Part shown: positions 15,603 through 26,172 of the stretch, in pieces
How positions within the stretch are numbered: the stretch's first letter is position 1
Layout: every line of letters starts with the position of its first letter
Source: Deltaproteobacteria bacterium
Lineage (GTDB): Bacteria > Myxococcota_A > Polyangia > Polyangiales > Polyangiaceae
NCBI GenBank assembly: GCA_016875405.1
Contig: VGRJ01000024.1
Span: forward strand, 1-47,390
DNA: 47,390 nucleotides
Reading direction: 5' to 3'
Notes under the pieces: model-generated
The model's input: the letters and a program-made list of their open reading frames with translations, nothing else
What the model was told of the DNA's origin: nothing
Database searches by the model: none
Translations under genes and position numbers: made by a program

Positions 15603-16833
15603 GGCGCATCACCTCGGTCGGCTCTGGGTCCGGGTCGGTGTCCGAGCTCGGACCTCGCTCGAGCGGCTCGGTGTCGTCGACGGAGCGTGGCTCCGGTGGC
15701 GCGTGTCGGCGCCGGTAGGGAGCCTCGGTGGGCTCCTCCGCGACGGGCTCGTTCGGCGGCAACCGCCGCCGCTGCATCGCGACGGTGGGCTCGTCGAGAT
15801 CGTCGAATCCCGACCGCGCCTCGTGACAGGCAAACGCCAGCGCTCGTCGAAGCTCACGCACGGACTGGAAGCGATCCTCCGGACGCTTGGCGAGCGCCTT
15901 GTCAACGACGTGCAGCGCGAGCGGCGGGAGGTCGGGCGCGTGCTCGAGGAGCGAGCGTGGTTGCGTGGTTAGGATCTTGACGAGGAGTGCGTTGTAGTTC
16001 GACGCGTGGAAGGGGCGCTCTCCGGAGAGCGCCTCGTAGATCATGACGCCGAGCGCCCAGACGTCGACCCGTTGATCGAGCTTCGCCTCGCCGCGGGCTT
16101 GCTCGGGCGCCATGTAGTACGGCGTGCCCATCACCATGCCGGTGTCGGTCAGGCGGTGCTGCTCCCGGCGCGCACCGAACGCCCGTGCGACGCCAAAGTC
16201 GAGAAGCTTCGCTCGCTGCGGCTCGCCCGACCCGACCTCGAGCAAGAACACGTTTTCGGGCTTCAGGTCGCGATGGAGGATGCCGCGCGCGTGAGCCTCC
16301 TCGAGCGCGTCGAGGATCGGATCGAGGACCTCGCCGACCTCGCCGAGCGAGAGCACGCCGCGCTTCAGCCGCTCGGCGAGCGACTCTCCTCGCAGGAGCT
16401 CCATCACGAGATAGGGCTGTCCCGACTCCGTACGCCCCATGTCGAGCACCGCGCAGACGCACGGGTGGGCGAGCATTCGGACGACATCGGCCTCCCGCAA
16501 GAGGCGCGCGATCGCGTCCTGGTCCCCCGAGAGCGAGCGGTGCAGCACCTTCAGCGCGACGTGCTCCGAGCGACCGCCTGGCTCCTCGATCGACGCCTCG
16601 ACGACCGTGCTCATGCCACCGCACCCGAGCCTGCGGAGTAGCCGATACCGACCCCCTACGAGCGCCCCGGGCTCGAGCGCTGGATCCGGCGTCGCGACAT
16701 CGCGCGCGCGCTCGGCCGCTCGCTGCTTCGACCGGAAGCCTTGCTGCAACGCGAGGCCTGTGGTCGGGCAGACGCGCTCCGCCGCGGGATGGGTCGACCC
16801 GCAGTGGGCACAGAGCTTCGCGGGGTCGCTCAT
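15592..16833 (-). CDS. Soluble Ser/Thr protein kinase with N-terminal zinc-ribbon
   Basis: 413 residues from ATG 16833. The first 25 residues hold CAHCGSTHPAAERVCPTTG, a zinc-ribbon-like start common in myxobacterial eukaryote-like kinases. The kinase domain is complete: glycine loop LGCGGMSTVVEA, VALKVL (ATP Lys), HRDLKPENVF (catalytic Asp), DFGVARA (metal Asp), GTPYYMAPEQA (P+1 loop) and DVWALGVMIYEALSGERPF. The C-terminal 80 residues are Pro/Glu/Arg/Asp-rich and disordered. There is no transmembrane segment. Start chosen at the zinc-ribbon; an upstream in-frame GTG/ATG extension would be Arg-rich and non-conserved. It is divergent from dnaN. Confidence 0.92.
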   Translation of the reverse strand: MSDPAKLCAHCGSTHPAAERVCPTTGLALQQGFRSKQRAAERARDVATPDPALEPGALVGGRYRLLRRLGCGGMSTVVEASIEEPGGRSEHVALKVLHRSLSGDQDAIARLLREADVVRMLAHPCVCAVLDMGRTESGQPYLVMELLRGESLAERLKRGVLSLGEVGEVLDPILDALEEAHARGILHRDLKPENVFLLEVGSGEPQRAKLLDFGVARAFGARREQHRLTDTGMVMGTPYYMAPEQARGEAKLDQRVDVWALGVMIYEALSGERPFHASNYNALLVKILTTQPRSLLEHAPDLPPLALHVVDKALAKRPEDRFQSVRELRRALAFACHEARSGFDDLDEPTVAMQRRRLPPNEPVAEEPTEAPYRRRHAPPEPRSVDDTEPLERGPSSDTDPDPEPTEVMRRAR

Positions 16834-17196
16834 GAGTCGACTTTCGACCCTAGTCGAGTCGCGGAAGCGTCGCCATCCGCTGTGGAGAACCTCTTGGCGA
16901 GGCTGTGATCGGGGCTCGGACAACCGGGGCACAAGCGGTGCAGCGCTCGCGGGGCGCCATCCATCCCCGGGAAGTCCGATCTCTACTCCGCCGATTCTCC
17001 ACCGGCGATCGTCGGTCAAGTAGCCGCAACGACGAAGGTTTTCACGTTATCCCCGATCTCCACAAGGCCTACTGAGACGATCGATTTTAGATCTCTCCAG
17101 CTCTCCGGATCAGAAGAGCGAACCCCCGGATGTTTTCTCCCAACCCTCCGCGAGGAACCCTGCTAAGACACGCGCTCGACGAAACAGGGGACTCGC
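16834..17196. promoter_or_regulatory. Divergent intergenic region before dnaN with DnaA-box-like words
   Basis: 363 bases without a gene. Four words near the DnaA-box consensus TTATCCACA are present: TTCTCCACA on the minus strand (complement of 16881-16889, one mismatch), TTCTCCACC at 16995-17003 (two), TTATCCCCG at 17047-17055 (two) and ATCTCCACA at 17056-17064 (two). An AT-richer patch, GATCGATTTTAGATC, follows at about 17078-17092. A -10-like TGCTAAGAC (17161-17169) precedes dnaN. This may be only the dnaN promoter region; an origin function is speculative. Confidence 0.35.
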
Positions 17197-18345
17197 ATGG
17201 AACTCGTCGCACCCAAGAAAAGCCTGGAGAAGCTGCTCGCTCGCTGCCAAGGCGTCGCCGACAAGAAGAGCACGATGCCCGTGCTCGCCAACGTGCTCCT
17301 GTCCGCGAGCGGCGATCTGCTTACGATCTCCGCGACCGACCTGCAGCTGACCGTCTCCGGCTCGATCGACGCCGAGGTGAAGCGCGCTGGTACCGTCGCT
17401 CTCCCCGCCCGCGATGTGCACGAGCGCGTCAAGGCCATGCCGGACGGCCCGATCAAGATCGCGGTCACCAACGGCTCTGCCACGACGCTACAGGCCGTCG
17501 GCTCAGCGCGTCGCTACACCGTGCACGGGCTGCCTGGCAGCGATTTCCCGACGCTCCCCGAGCTCGGTGCCGACGCCCCGACAATCGAGCTCAGCGTCGC
17601 CACGCTGCAGAAGCTGGTGAAGCGCACCATCTTCTCGATCTCGACCGATGAGACCCGACCTCACTTGAATAGCGCGCTCTTCGAGTGCCGCGCCGCTCGG
17701 GGGACGAACCCTGGGACGGTCCGCATGGTGACGACCGATGGTCACCGGCTGAGCAAGATGGAGCTGCCGCTCGAGGGCCTCGCCGCCGAGACCACGATGC
17801 TCATTCCCCACAAGGCGATGCAAGAACTCCGCAAGCTCTTCGACGACGTCGTCGAGCACCGCGACACGACGATGGTGGCCATCGCCCAGACCGGCCCGAA
17901 CGCGTTCTTCCGCCTCGGGGGCGTCCGCTTCTCGGTCAAGCTCATCGACGCGCAGTTCCCGCCTTACGAGCAGGTGATCCCAAGCGCCAGCGAGCGGCAC
18001 GTCACCGCAGGCAGGACGGCGCTCATGGACGCGCTGAAGGCCGTCTCGCTCGCCGCGAGCGATCGAACCTACGGCGTGAAGCTGGCGATCGCCCCAAACG
18101 CGCTCCGCATCTCGAGCGAGAGCCCCGAGTCGGGTAACGGGTTCGACGAGATCCCGGTCGATTATGAGGGCCCCGAGCTCTCGGTCGGCTTCAACGCGCA
18201 GTACCTCCAGCACGTCCTCGGAGCGATGGACATCGAGGACGAGGTGACGATCGGACTGAGCGGTGAGCTCGACCCCGCCGTGCTTCGTCCCGCCGGCGAG
18301 CAGGGCCGCGAATTCGTCGCGGTCGTCATGCCGATGCGCATCTGA
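17197..18345 (+). CDS. dnaN: DNA polymerase III beta subunit (sliding clamp)
   Basis: 382 residues, close to the usual 366-380. The ring-shaped clamp tethers DNA polymerase III and recruits repair factors. Recognisable blocks include the N-terminal LVAPKKSLEKLLARCQGVAD, MPVLANVLLSASGDLLTISATDL, then LPGSDFPTLPEL, TDGHRLSKM, the third-domain VIPSASERHVTA and the C-terminal VVMPMRI end that forms the partner-binding pocket. ATG 17197 follows a CAGGGG Shine-Dalgarno. It leads the dnaN-recF-gyrB series on the plus strand. dnaA is not adjacent. Confidence 0.98.
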   Translation: MELVAPKKSLEKLLARCQGVADKKSTMPVLANVLLSASGDLLTISATDLQLTVSGSIDAEVKRAGTVALPARDVHERVKAMPDGPIKIAVTNGSATTLQAVGSARRYTVHGLPGSDFPTLPELGADAPTIELSVATLQKLVKRTIFSISTDETRPHLNSALFECRAARGTNPGTVRMVTTDGHRLSKMELPLEGLAAETTMLIPHKAMQELRKLFDDVVEHRDTTMVAIAQTGPNAFFRLGGVRFSVKLIDAQFPPYEQVIPSASERHVTAGRTALMDALKAVSLAASDRTYGVKLAIAPNALRISSESPESGNGFDEIPVDYEGPELSVGFNAQYLQHVLGAMDIEDEVTIGLSGELDPAVLRPAGEQGREFVAVVMPMRI

Positions 18346-18361
18346 CGCGTCGACGCTTGAC

Positions 18362-18437
18362 TGCCGTCGTCAAGGCACCGTGCCGTCGTCAAGGCACCGT
18401 GCCGCCGTCAAGGCACCGTGCCGCCGTCTAGGCCCAA
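18362..18437 (+). repeat. 19-base tandem repeat between dnaN and recF
   Basis: Units TGCCGTCGTCAAGGCACCG at 18362-18380 and 18381-18399, TGCCGCCGTCAAGGCACCG at 18400-18418, then a degenerate fourth copy to about 18437. Each unit contains GGCACCGTGCC at the junction, a near-palindrome that could form small hairpins in the dnaN-recF transcript. The array ends just before the recF Shine-Dalgarno AAGGA. Confidence 0.85.
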
Positions 18438-18443
18438 GGACGC

Positions 18444-19562
18444 GTGACGAAACCCCTCACCCTCGACCGCTTGACGCTCCTCGACGTGCGGAACGTGGAG
18501 CGACTCGAGCTCGCGCCCGCGCGCCATCTCAACGTGATCGCGGGCAACAACGGGCAGGGCAAGACCAGCGTCCTCGAGGCCATCTACGCCCTCGCCACCT
18601 CTCGAAGCTTCCGCACCGCGAAGCTGACGGAGCTCGTGCGGCATGGCGCGGACACCGCTCGGGTCGGAGGTCGCTTCGCCGAGCATTGGCCCAGCGGAAT
18701 ACTTGATCGAAGTCAAACTTTTGAACTCACCCGTCGCGGCAAGCGCAGCTTGACGCTAGACGGCCTCGAGCCGACCTCGCTCACCGACTACGCCACGCGC
18801 TCTCCGGTCGTGGTGTTCGAGCCGAAGCAGCTCGGCCTCACGACCGGCCCGTCTGCCGAGCGGCGTACGCTGCTTGATCGCGTGACGCTCTTCACGCACC
18901 CCGAGGCGGCCGCGCATCGCGCACGTTACGGTCGCGCATTGAAGGAGCGCCAAGCCCTCCTCGCCGATCGATACCGCGACCGCTCGAAGGAGCTCGACGC
19001 CTACGAGGCGATCCTGGCCGAGCACGGCGCACGCCTCACGGCCATCCGAGCCCTCGCCGTCGAGGAGCTTCGCGAGACGATTCTCGAAGCATTCGGACGG
19101 ATCGCCGCTCCCGAGCTGCGGCTCGAGGTGCGCTATGAAGCGGGCGGTTCCTCGGATCGCGACGCGGCACAGCGCGAGCTCGCCGAAGCTCGGCAGGCGG
19201 ACGCGCAACGAAAGCGCGCCAGCTTCGGACCCCACCGTGACGACCTCGACCTGCGCCTCGACGGCCACGAGGCGCGCGTCGTCGCCTCCCAGGGTCAGCA
19301 CCGCGCGCTCACCCTGGCGCTGAAGAGCGCCGAGCTCTCCACAATCGCTCGGGCCCGTGGCGTACAGCCGATCCTGCTCCTCGACGACGTCTCGAGCGAG
19401 CTCGACGCGGACCGAACGGCGGCACTCTTCGAGCACCTCGCCTTGACCGAGAGCCAGATCTTCCTCACCACCACCCGCCGCGATCTAATCGTGAGCGCCC
19501 GACTGGACGCCGAGCGGGCGGATTTCGTCGTCGAACAAGGCGTGCTTCGACGCGTCACCTGA
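18444..19562 (+). CDS. recF: DNA replication and repair protein RecF
   Basis: 372 residues from GTG 18444, which is preceded by AAGGA at 4 bases. RecF is an SMC-like ATPase that loads RecA at gaps in the RecFOR pathway. Walker A is GNNGQGKT at 34-41, the N-terminal LTLLDVRNVERLEL strand precedes it, the signature region reads ASQGQHRALTLALKSAEL, and Walker B is PILLLDDVSSELD with TTTRRD after it. The fusion of a repeat-bearing spacer to its 5' side is discussed separately. Cotranscription with dnaN is likely. Confidence 0.97.
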   Translation: MTKPLTLDRLTLLDVRNVERLELAPARHLNVIAGNNGQGKTSVLEAIYALATSRSFRTAKLTELVRHGADTARVGGRFAEHWPSGILDRSQTFELTRRGKRSLTLDGLEPTSLTDYATRSPVVVFEPKQLGLTTGPSAERRTLLDRVTLFTHPEAAAHRARYGRALKERQALLADRYRDRSKELDAYEAILAEHGARLTAIRALAVEELRETILEAFGRIAAPELRLEVRYEAGGSSDRDAAQRELAEARQADAQRKRASFGPHRDDLDLRLDGHEARVVASQGQHRALTLALKSAELSTIARARGVQPILLLDDVSSELDADRTAALFEHLALTESQIFLTTTRRDLIVSARLDAERADFVVEQGVLRRVT

Positions 19563-19731
19563 CGCGTCGAAACCCTCGGGAGACGCGCGGCGACGCACTC
19601 GCTCAAAGGGGCCATTCTCCGCTACGGCGCAGGCGCGACTGTGCTAGCTTCCGGCAGCCAAAAAAGGGCCGTACATCCCCGCATGAAGCGCCCTCTGGCG
19701 CGCCCGAATCGGCGCGCACCTCCAGGCAGCG

Positions 19732-22215
<2,484 letters not shown>

Positions 22216-22246
22216 GCGCCGCTCGCGAACCACCGAGGAGACACCG

Positions 22247-22684
22247 ATGTCAGACGATCCGACCGCAGCAACGTCGTCCTCCCCAGAGATGAGCTTCGAG
22301 CGGCTCGCTCGGCTGGTGCGTGAGGAGTGGCCAGCGATCGACGCGACCGCGCTCTCGCAGACGAACGGGGACGAAGAGAAGCTCGTCGAGCTCGTGGCAA
22401 AGACGACCGGTCACACCCGTGCGCTCGTTCGCGCGCAGGTCGCGGAGCTCCGTCGCCTCTCGCGAGGCGAGCGCCTCCGGTCGTGGCTCGCGGATCTCGA
22501 CGCCGACGACCTCGTGCGTCGTGCGAGCTCCCGCGCCAAGGAGCTCGCGCGCGATCTCGAAGGGCAGGCCGTCGAGGAGGCGTCGCGGCGCATCAAGCAG
22601 AACCCGCTGACGAGCCTGCTCCTCGCGCTCGGTCTCGGTCTGCTCCTGGGCATCTTCATCGGGGGATCGCGCCGGCGTGAGTGA
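22247..22684 (+). CDS. YqjD/ElaB-like membrane-anchored protein
   Basis: 145 residues from ATG 22247, with a GAGGAG Shine-Dalgarno 7 bases before it. The middle is charged and helical. The C-terminus has IKQNPLTSLLLALGLGLLLGIFIGGSRRR, a single Gly-rich anchor with a basic end. Such C-terminal anchors define YqjD/ElaB/YgaM-type inner-membrane proteins, some of which bind ribosomes in stationary phase (established for Escherichia coli YqjD). Homology outside the anchor is weak. It overlaps the next gene by 8 bases. Confidence 0.6.
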   Translation: MSDDPTAATSSSPEMSFERLARLVREEWPAIDATALSQTNGDEEKLVELVAKTTGHTRALVRAQVAELRRLSRGERLRSWLADLDADDLVRRASSRAKELARDLEGQAVEEASRRIKQNPLTSLLLALGLGLLLGIFIGGSRRRE

Positions 22685-23063
22685 GACGGATCGCGACGAC
22701 GAGCCTCGCGATGTCGGCCTGGGGCTCGGGCGGGCGCTCCTCACCCTGCTCGGGGTCCACCTCGAGCACGCCCGCGAGGAGGCAAGCTCGGACGGCAGGC
22801 GCGTCCTTCGCGCGCTGCTCCTGCTCGTGGTCGCGCTCGTCCTCTTGGTGTTTGCGCTCGTGAGCCTCCAGGCACTCGCCGTGGTCTCGCTGCACGACGC
22901 GCTCGGCTTCACCTGGGCGGGTGCGCTCGCGGTCTCCGTCGGTGTCGATTTCGCGGGGATGACCCTGCTCCTCGTCGCGGCGCGCGCGCGCCTGTCCGAG
23001 CCGGTCCTCGTTCGCACGCGTGCGCTCGTCCGCCGCACGGTCGACGCGCTTCGCGAGCCTTGA
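22677..23063 (+). CDS. Phage-holin-family/YqjE-like membrane protein
   Basis: 128 residues from GTG 22677. A short acidic N-terminus is followed by an amphipathic LGRALLTLLGVHLEHAREEAS helix and two membrane segments (LRALLLLVVALVLLVFALVSL and AGALAVSVGVDFAGMTLLLVAA). This is the layout of YqjE/DUF1469 'phage holin family' proteins, which are usually encoded beside YqjD; the pairing here supports both calls. No lysis function is implied. Confidence 0.7.
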   Translation: MSETDRDDEPRDVGLGLGRALLTLLGVHLEHAREEASSDGRRVLRALLLLVVALVLLVFALVSLQALAVVSLHDALGFTWAGALAVSVGVDFAGMTLLLVAARARLSEPVLVRTRALVRRTVDALREP

Positions 23064-23148
23064 ACGCAGAGCGAGCCCTCTTCACCTCGGATCGCCACGA
23101 GCCGTCCGCCATTGCGCGCCGGAACCTCGTCGTGCCTTAATCCGCGCG

Positions 23149-23964
23149 ATGGCGGCGACCCAATCTCTCAAGCGGCACCTCGTTACCGGCGCGGCGAGTG
23201 GCATCGGGCTCGCAGTCGCGCGCACCCTCCTTGCCCGCGGCGAGCAGGTCCTCGCGACGGATCTCGATGACGACGCGCTCGCCCGAGCCTCGTCGAGCTG
23301 GGACGGGGCCCCGGTGACGCGGCGCCTCGACGTCACGAGCATCGACGACTGGCGCGCCGCGATCGAGGCCGCAAAGGCGAGCTTTGGCGGGGTCGACGTC
23401 GTCTACAACATCGCTGGCTACCTCACGCCAGGGTGGGTGCACGAGTTCGACGTCCGCGACATCGACCGGCACCTCTCCGTCAACGTGAAGGGCGTCATGC
23501 TCGGCACACGCATCGCCGCCGAGCAGATGGTCGCGAGCGGCGCCGGACACATCGTCAACGTCGCCTCGATGGCGGCATACGCGCCCGTCCCAGGCCTGTC
23601 GCTCTACTCGGCCTCGAAGTACGCGGTGCGCGCGTTCTCGCTCGCGGCCGCGACCGAGCTTCGACCGCGAGGCGTCGCCGTGAGCGTGTTGTGCCCCGAT
23701 GCGGTCGCAACGCCGATGCTCGACAAGCAGACCGACTATGACGAGGCGAGCCTCACCTTCTCGGCACCGCGAATCCTCACCGCGGACGAGGTCGCCGAGG
23801 TGCTGACGGGGCGCGTCCTTCGCGACCGCCCGCTCGAGCTTGCACTGCCGCGAGGCCGCAAATGGCTCGCGCGCGCCGCCGATCTCGTGCCCGAGGCCGC
23901 CGAGTGGATGCGACCGGTCATCGAGCGAGCGGGCCGAGCCCGCCGCAAGGCGCACCGGCGCTAG
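23149..23964 (+). CDS. Short-chain dehydrogenase/reductase (SDR)
   Basis: 271 residues from ATG 23149. The N-terminal cofactor loop TGAASGIGLAVA (TGxxxGIG), the DLDDDAL acidic position after beta-2 that favours NAD(H), NIAG, and the catalytic Ser-Tyr-Lys (VASMAAYA and YSASKYAV) are all present, so it should be an active classical SDR. The C-terminal part has LCPDAVATPML, giving the post-catalytic PG-like loop. Substrate is unknown. Convergent with the lipoprotein gene, 4 bases away. A weak promoter may lie at 23112-23142 (TTGCGC/TTAATC). Confidence 0.93.
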   Translation: MAATQSLKRHLVTGAASGIGLAVARTLLARGEQVLATDLDDDALARASSSWDGAPVTRRLDVTSIDDWRAAIEAAKASFGGVDVVYNIAGYLTPGWVHEFDVRDIDRHLSVNVKGVMLGTRIAAEQMVASGAGHIVNVASMAAYAPVPGLSLYSASKYAVRAFSLAAATELRPRGVAVSVLCPDAVATPMLDKQTDYDEASLTFSAPRILTADEVAEVLTGRVLRDRPLELALPRGRKWLARAADLVPEAAEWMRPVIERAGRARRKAHRR

Positions 23965-23968
23965 GCGC

Positions 23969-25120
23969 TCAGGGCTTGCACGCGACGACGTCGGGATCCT
24001 CGCCCGTGAAGAGCGCGATCTCGTCTCGGTTCGAGGCCGCCTCCACGCGAGCCCAGATCGGCCCGTCCTTCGAGCCGAGCAGCGGAGACGGCAGCGCGAG
24101 CGCGTACCAGTAGCGGCCGCGGGCCCAGGCAAGTCGAACGAACTTCTGCCAGCTCGCGTCGGCTTTCCACGTTGCGTAGAGCGACGGATGCTTCGTGCGC
24201 GCCACGCGCAGGTACGTCTCGAGGTAGTAGAGGTGCGAGGCTACGCCGTCGCGGAACGACGAGCCCTGGTCGAGGTGATCGACCACCGCGGTCACGCAGG
24301 CGAGCCCGTTGATGTACGCGGTGAGCTCATCGCCGAGGAACACGAACCCGTAGCTCCCCTGCGAACCGGTAAGGTACGTCTTGTCGTAGCTCGTCGTCAC
24401 GCTCCCGCCCGCCTGCACCTCGGCCAGAATCTCGCTCCGCGGAAAGAAGTCGAGCTTCGGGACGACGACCGCCTGACCCTGCCCGTGGAAATAGACGTGC
24501 TTGCCGGGGGTCTTCAGCGCCTGGTCGAAATCGTAGCCGTGCGTCTCCTCGTGGCAGGCGGTGTCGATCGCCTCGATCATCCCCGACCACGTCTTCATGC
24601 TGTAGTAGCTCGGGAGCTCGTTCTTCAGCCACGGGTCGTTCTTCATGGTGTCGACCACGAACCAGCCGTTGTCGAACCGCCGATCGAGCACCTTCAGCAT
24701 CGAGGTGAGCCAACCGCTCGAGGTGTATGCGCTCTTCAGGTCGGCGAGCGATGCCGACGGTTCGTGGGCCTCGGCGTAACAGCCGTCGCCACCGCCCGTC
24801 GCGCTCGACGAGCTCGCGGAGCTCGATGCGGCGGTCGCGCTGCTCGAGGTGGAGGCGGCGCTCGAATCGTCGCCGCCCGCGCCCGTCGACGAGCCCGCGC
24901 TGACGCTGGCCGTGCTCGGGTCGCCGCCGCCTCCGCTCGTCGAGCTCGAGGCCGAGCTGCCAGAGCCGCTGGGAGGCTTGCCGGAGTCCGACGCACCTGA
25001 CCCAATGGTCGAAGAATGGCCGACCGTGTCGTCCCCGTCGTCGCTGACCCGCAACGAGCAGGATGCCAGGAAAAAAACGGCCAACACCGCGCACTGGGAC
25101 GTAACGAACGCGCTCCGCAT
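23969..25120 (-). CDS. Lipoprotein with Ser/Gly-rich spacer and unknown C-terminal domain
   Basis: 383 residues from ATG 25120, chosen because AAGGAG lies 4 bases before it; a GTG at 25141 would add seven residues. The signal peptide ends in lipobox FLASC. A roughly 90-residue spacer of Ser, Thr, Ala and Gly follows, typical of myxobacterial outer-membrane lipoproteins. The C-terminal 250 residues form one domain with a CHEETHGYDF segment, YLTGSQGSYGFVFLGDELTAYINGL and a Trp-rich ATWKADASWQKFVRLAWARGRYWYAL region. I recognise no family; CHEETH resembles a metal-binding His/Glu patch but is not HExxH. A palindromic element lies 19 bases upstream. Confidence 0.75.
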   Translation of the reverse strand: MRSAFVTSQCAVLAVFFLASCSLRVSDDGDDTVGHSSTIGSGASDSGKPPSGSGSSASSSTSGGGGDPSTASVSAGSSTGAGGDDSSAASTSSSATAASSSASSSSATGGGDGCYAEAHEPSASLADLKSAYTSSGWLTSMLKVLDRRFDNGWFVVDTMKNDPWLKNELPSYYSMKTWSGMIEAIDTACHEETHGYDFDQALKTPGKHVYFHGQGQAVVVPKLDFFPRSEILAEVQAGGSVTTSYDKTYLTGSQGSYGFVFLGDELTAYINGLACVTAVVDHLDQGSSFRDGVASHLYYLETYLRVARTKHPSLYATWKADASWQKFVRLAWARGRYWYALALPSPLLGSKDGPIWARVEAASNRDEIALFTGEDPDVVACKP

Positions 25121-25138
25121 GGTGCTCCTTGGTGCAGC

Positions 25139-25156
25139 CACAAAACGGCCGGCCGG
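25139..25156 (+). promoter_or_regulatory. Shared palindromic element, copy 1
   Basis: CACAAAACGGCCGGCCGG, of which CGGCCGGCCGG is palindromic. It sits 19 bases upstream of the lipoprotein ATG at 25120. Copy 2 at 30017-30034 matches 17 of 18 bases upstream of another lipoprotein gene. It has the form of an operator and lies near a broken TetR gene. Confidence 0.4.
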
Positions 25157-25274
25157 TCGGTCAATCCTGCCGCGCGCAAGTGGCCCTCGTCAAGGGGAAG
25201 TTGTTGGCCATAACGTGAGCGATCGCTCGTCGCGTGATCCGCGAAGGCTACGGGGGCACACTCAAAACGTTGCG

Positions 25275-25610
25275 ATGTTCGTCCATGACCGGCTGAAACC
25301 CCGCAAGCTGCCGCGCCAGGGCCGCTCACGCCACACCGCGGACATCATCCTCGCCGCGACCGCGAGGGTCCTCCTCGACGAGGGCTACGACCGCGCCAGC
25401 ACGGACCGCATCGCCAAGGTCGCGGGCATCAGCGTGGGTTCGCTCTACTCGTGGAACAAGGCGCAGGACCGGCGCGCCCGGAGCTCCGGGGAGCGCTCGT
25501 GCAGAGGTTCACGTCCGGGCTCCGAAGCTGAGCGGACGGACGACGCCGGGCGCACCGCGACCGGGAGTCGCCGCGCTTCGGCGAGCCTCAGCGCCAGAGC
25601 CAGCCGTTGA
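25275..25610 (+). pseudogene. Truncated/frameshifted TetR-family regulator
   Basis: From ATG 25275 the product has a normal TetR DNA-binding start: RQGRSRHTADIILAATARVL, LDEGYDRASTDRIAKVAG and ISVGSLY. The next residues should be a YxxFxxKEALV-type helix, but the frame turns into SWNKAQDRRARSS and Arg/Ser-rich sequence to 25610. In another frame, ALVEQGAGPARPELRGALV then QRFTSGLRS and a stop near 25530 could be remains of the regulatory domain. The core ligand-binding domain is missing. It may still make a short DNA-binding peptide. The 3' end overlaps the convergent oxygenase gene. Confidence 0.7.
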
Positions 25611-26172
25611 TCGTGAAGCGCCCCTCGTCGAACGCGAGCGGTGTCGCTGCGTCAACGCGGCGCACCTCGTGCAGCACGGAGGCGTCGAACATCACCAGGC
25701 GGTTGTCCTCGGGCGCGACGACGAGAGGCGCGTCGCCCTCGAGCACGAGCTCACCGCCGCTCCAGCGCCGTGGCCCGTGGAAGTAGTACACGTAGGCGAG
25801 CGCCCGACGCGCGGCCTCCTCGCCCTGGTTGTCGCAGTGTCGACGATAGAAGCAGCCGTCGAGGTGAACCGTGAGCTGCCGCTCCACGCGCGCGACGGTG
25901 TCGAGCGCAACGCGGAGCAAGGTCGCCGCCTCCGCCGCGAGCGCTCCCGCGAGCGAGACTACCGGGTCGGCCTCGTCGACGGCGGTGTAATGCACGAGGG
26001 CGCGACGATGGTCGTCGGCCCCACCCGTGCTCGCTCCGACGAAGCACGTTCGCTCGGCGACCGCTGCGTCGAAGAGCGCGCGCCGAGCGTCGTCGTCGAG
26101 CGCTCCGTCCAGGCACACCGCGAGCGGATGGCCGCCGCGTGCGCCGAGCGCGCGAAGCTCCCGTCCTCGCAT
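25588..26172 (-). CDS. 2-oxoglutarate/Fe(II)-dependent oxygenase, prolyl-hydroxylase type
   Basis: 194 residues from ATG 26172. The jelly-roll metal site is visible: HxD at 112-114 (RRHCDN), the distal His168 (SVLHEVRRV), and Arg185 in GRFTINGWLW for 2-oxoglutarate. YVYYFHGPRRWSGGELVL is the typical strand between them. The family resembles EGLN/P4H-type 2OG oxygenases. Substrate is unknown; protein prolyl or free amino-acid hydroxylation is possible. The ATG overlaps the preceding small ORF stop by 3 bases (ATGA), so translation is coupled. The upstream open frame in this same frame is Arg-rich and is not used. Confidence 0.85.
   Translation of the reverse strand: MRGRELRALGARGGHPLAVCLDGALDDDARRALFDAAVAERTCFVGASTGGADDHRRALVHYTAVDEADPVVSLAGALAAEAATLLRVALDTVARVERQLTVHLDGCFYRRHCDNQGEEAARRALAYVYYFHGPRRWSGGELVLEGDAPLVVAPEDNRLVMFDASVLHEVRRVDAATPLAFDEGRFTINGWLWR

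Noticed and set aside
13476-15980. An open frame of more than 800 codons on the plus strand over the DUF2169, ABC and kinase genes
   Set aside because: It is antisense to three genes with clear motifs and has shadow composition (runs of Arg, His, Glu, Val) and no domains. Long antisense frames are expected at this GC content.
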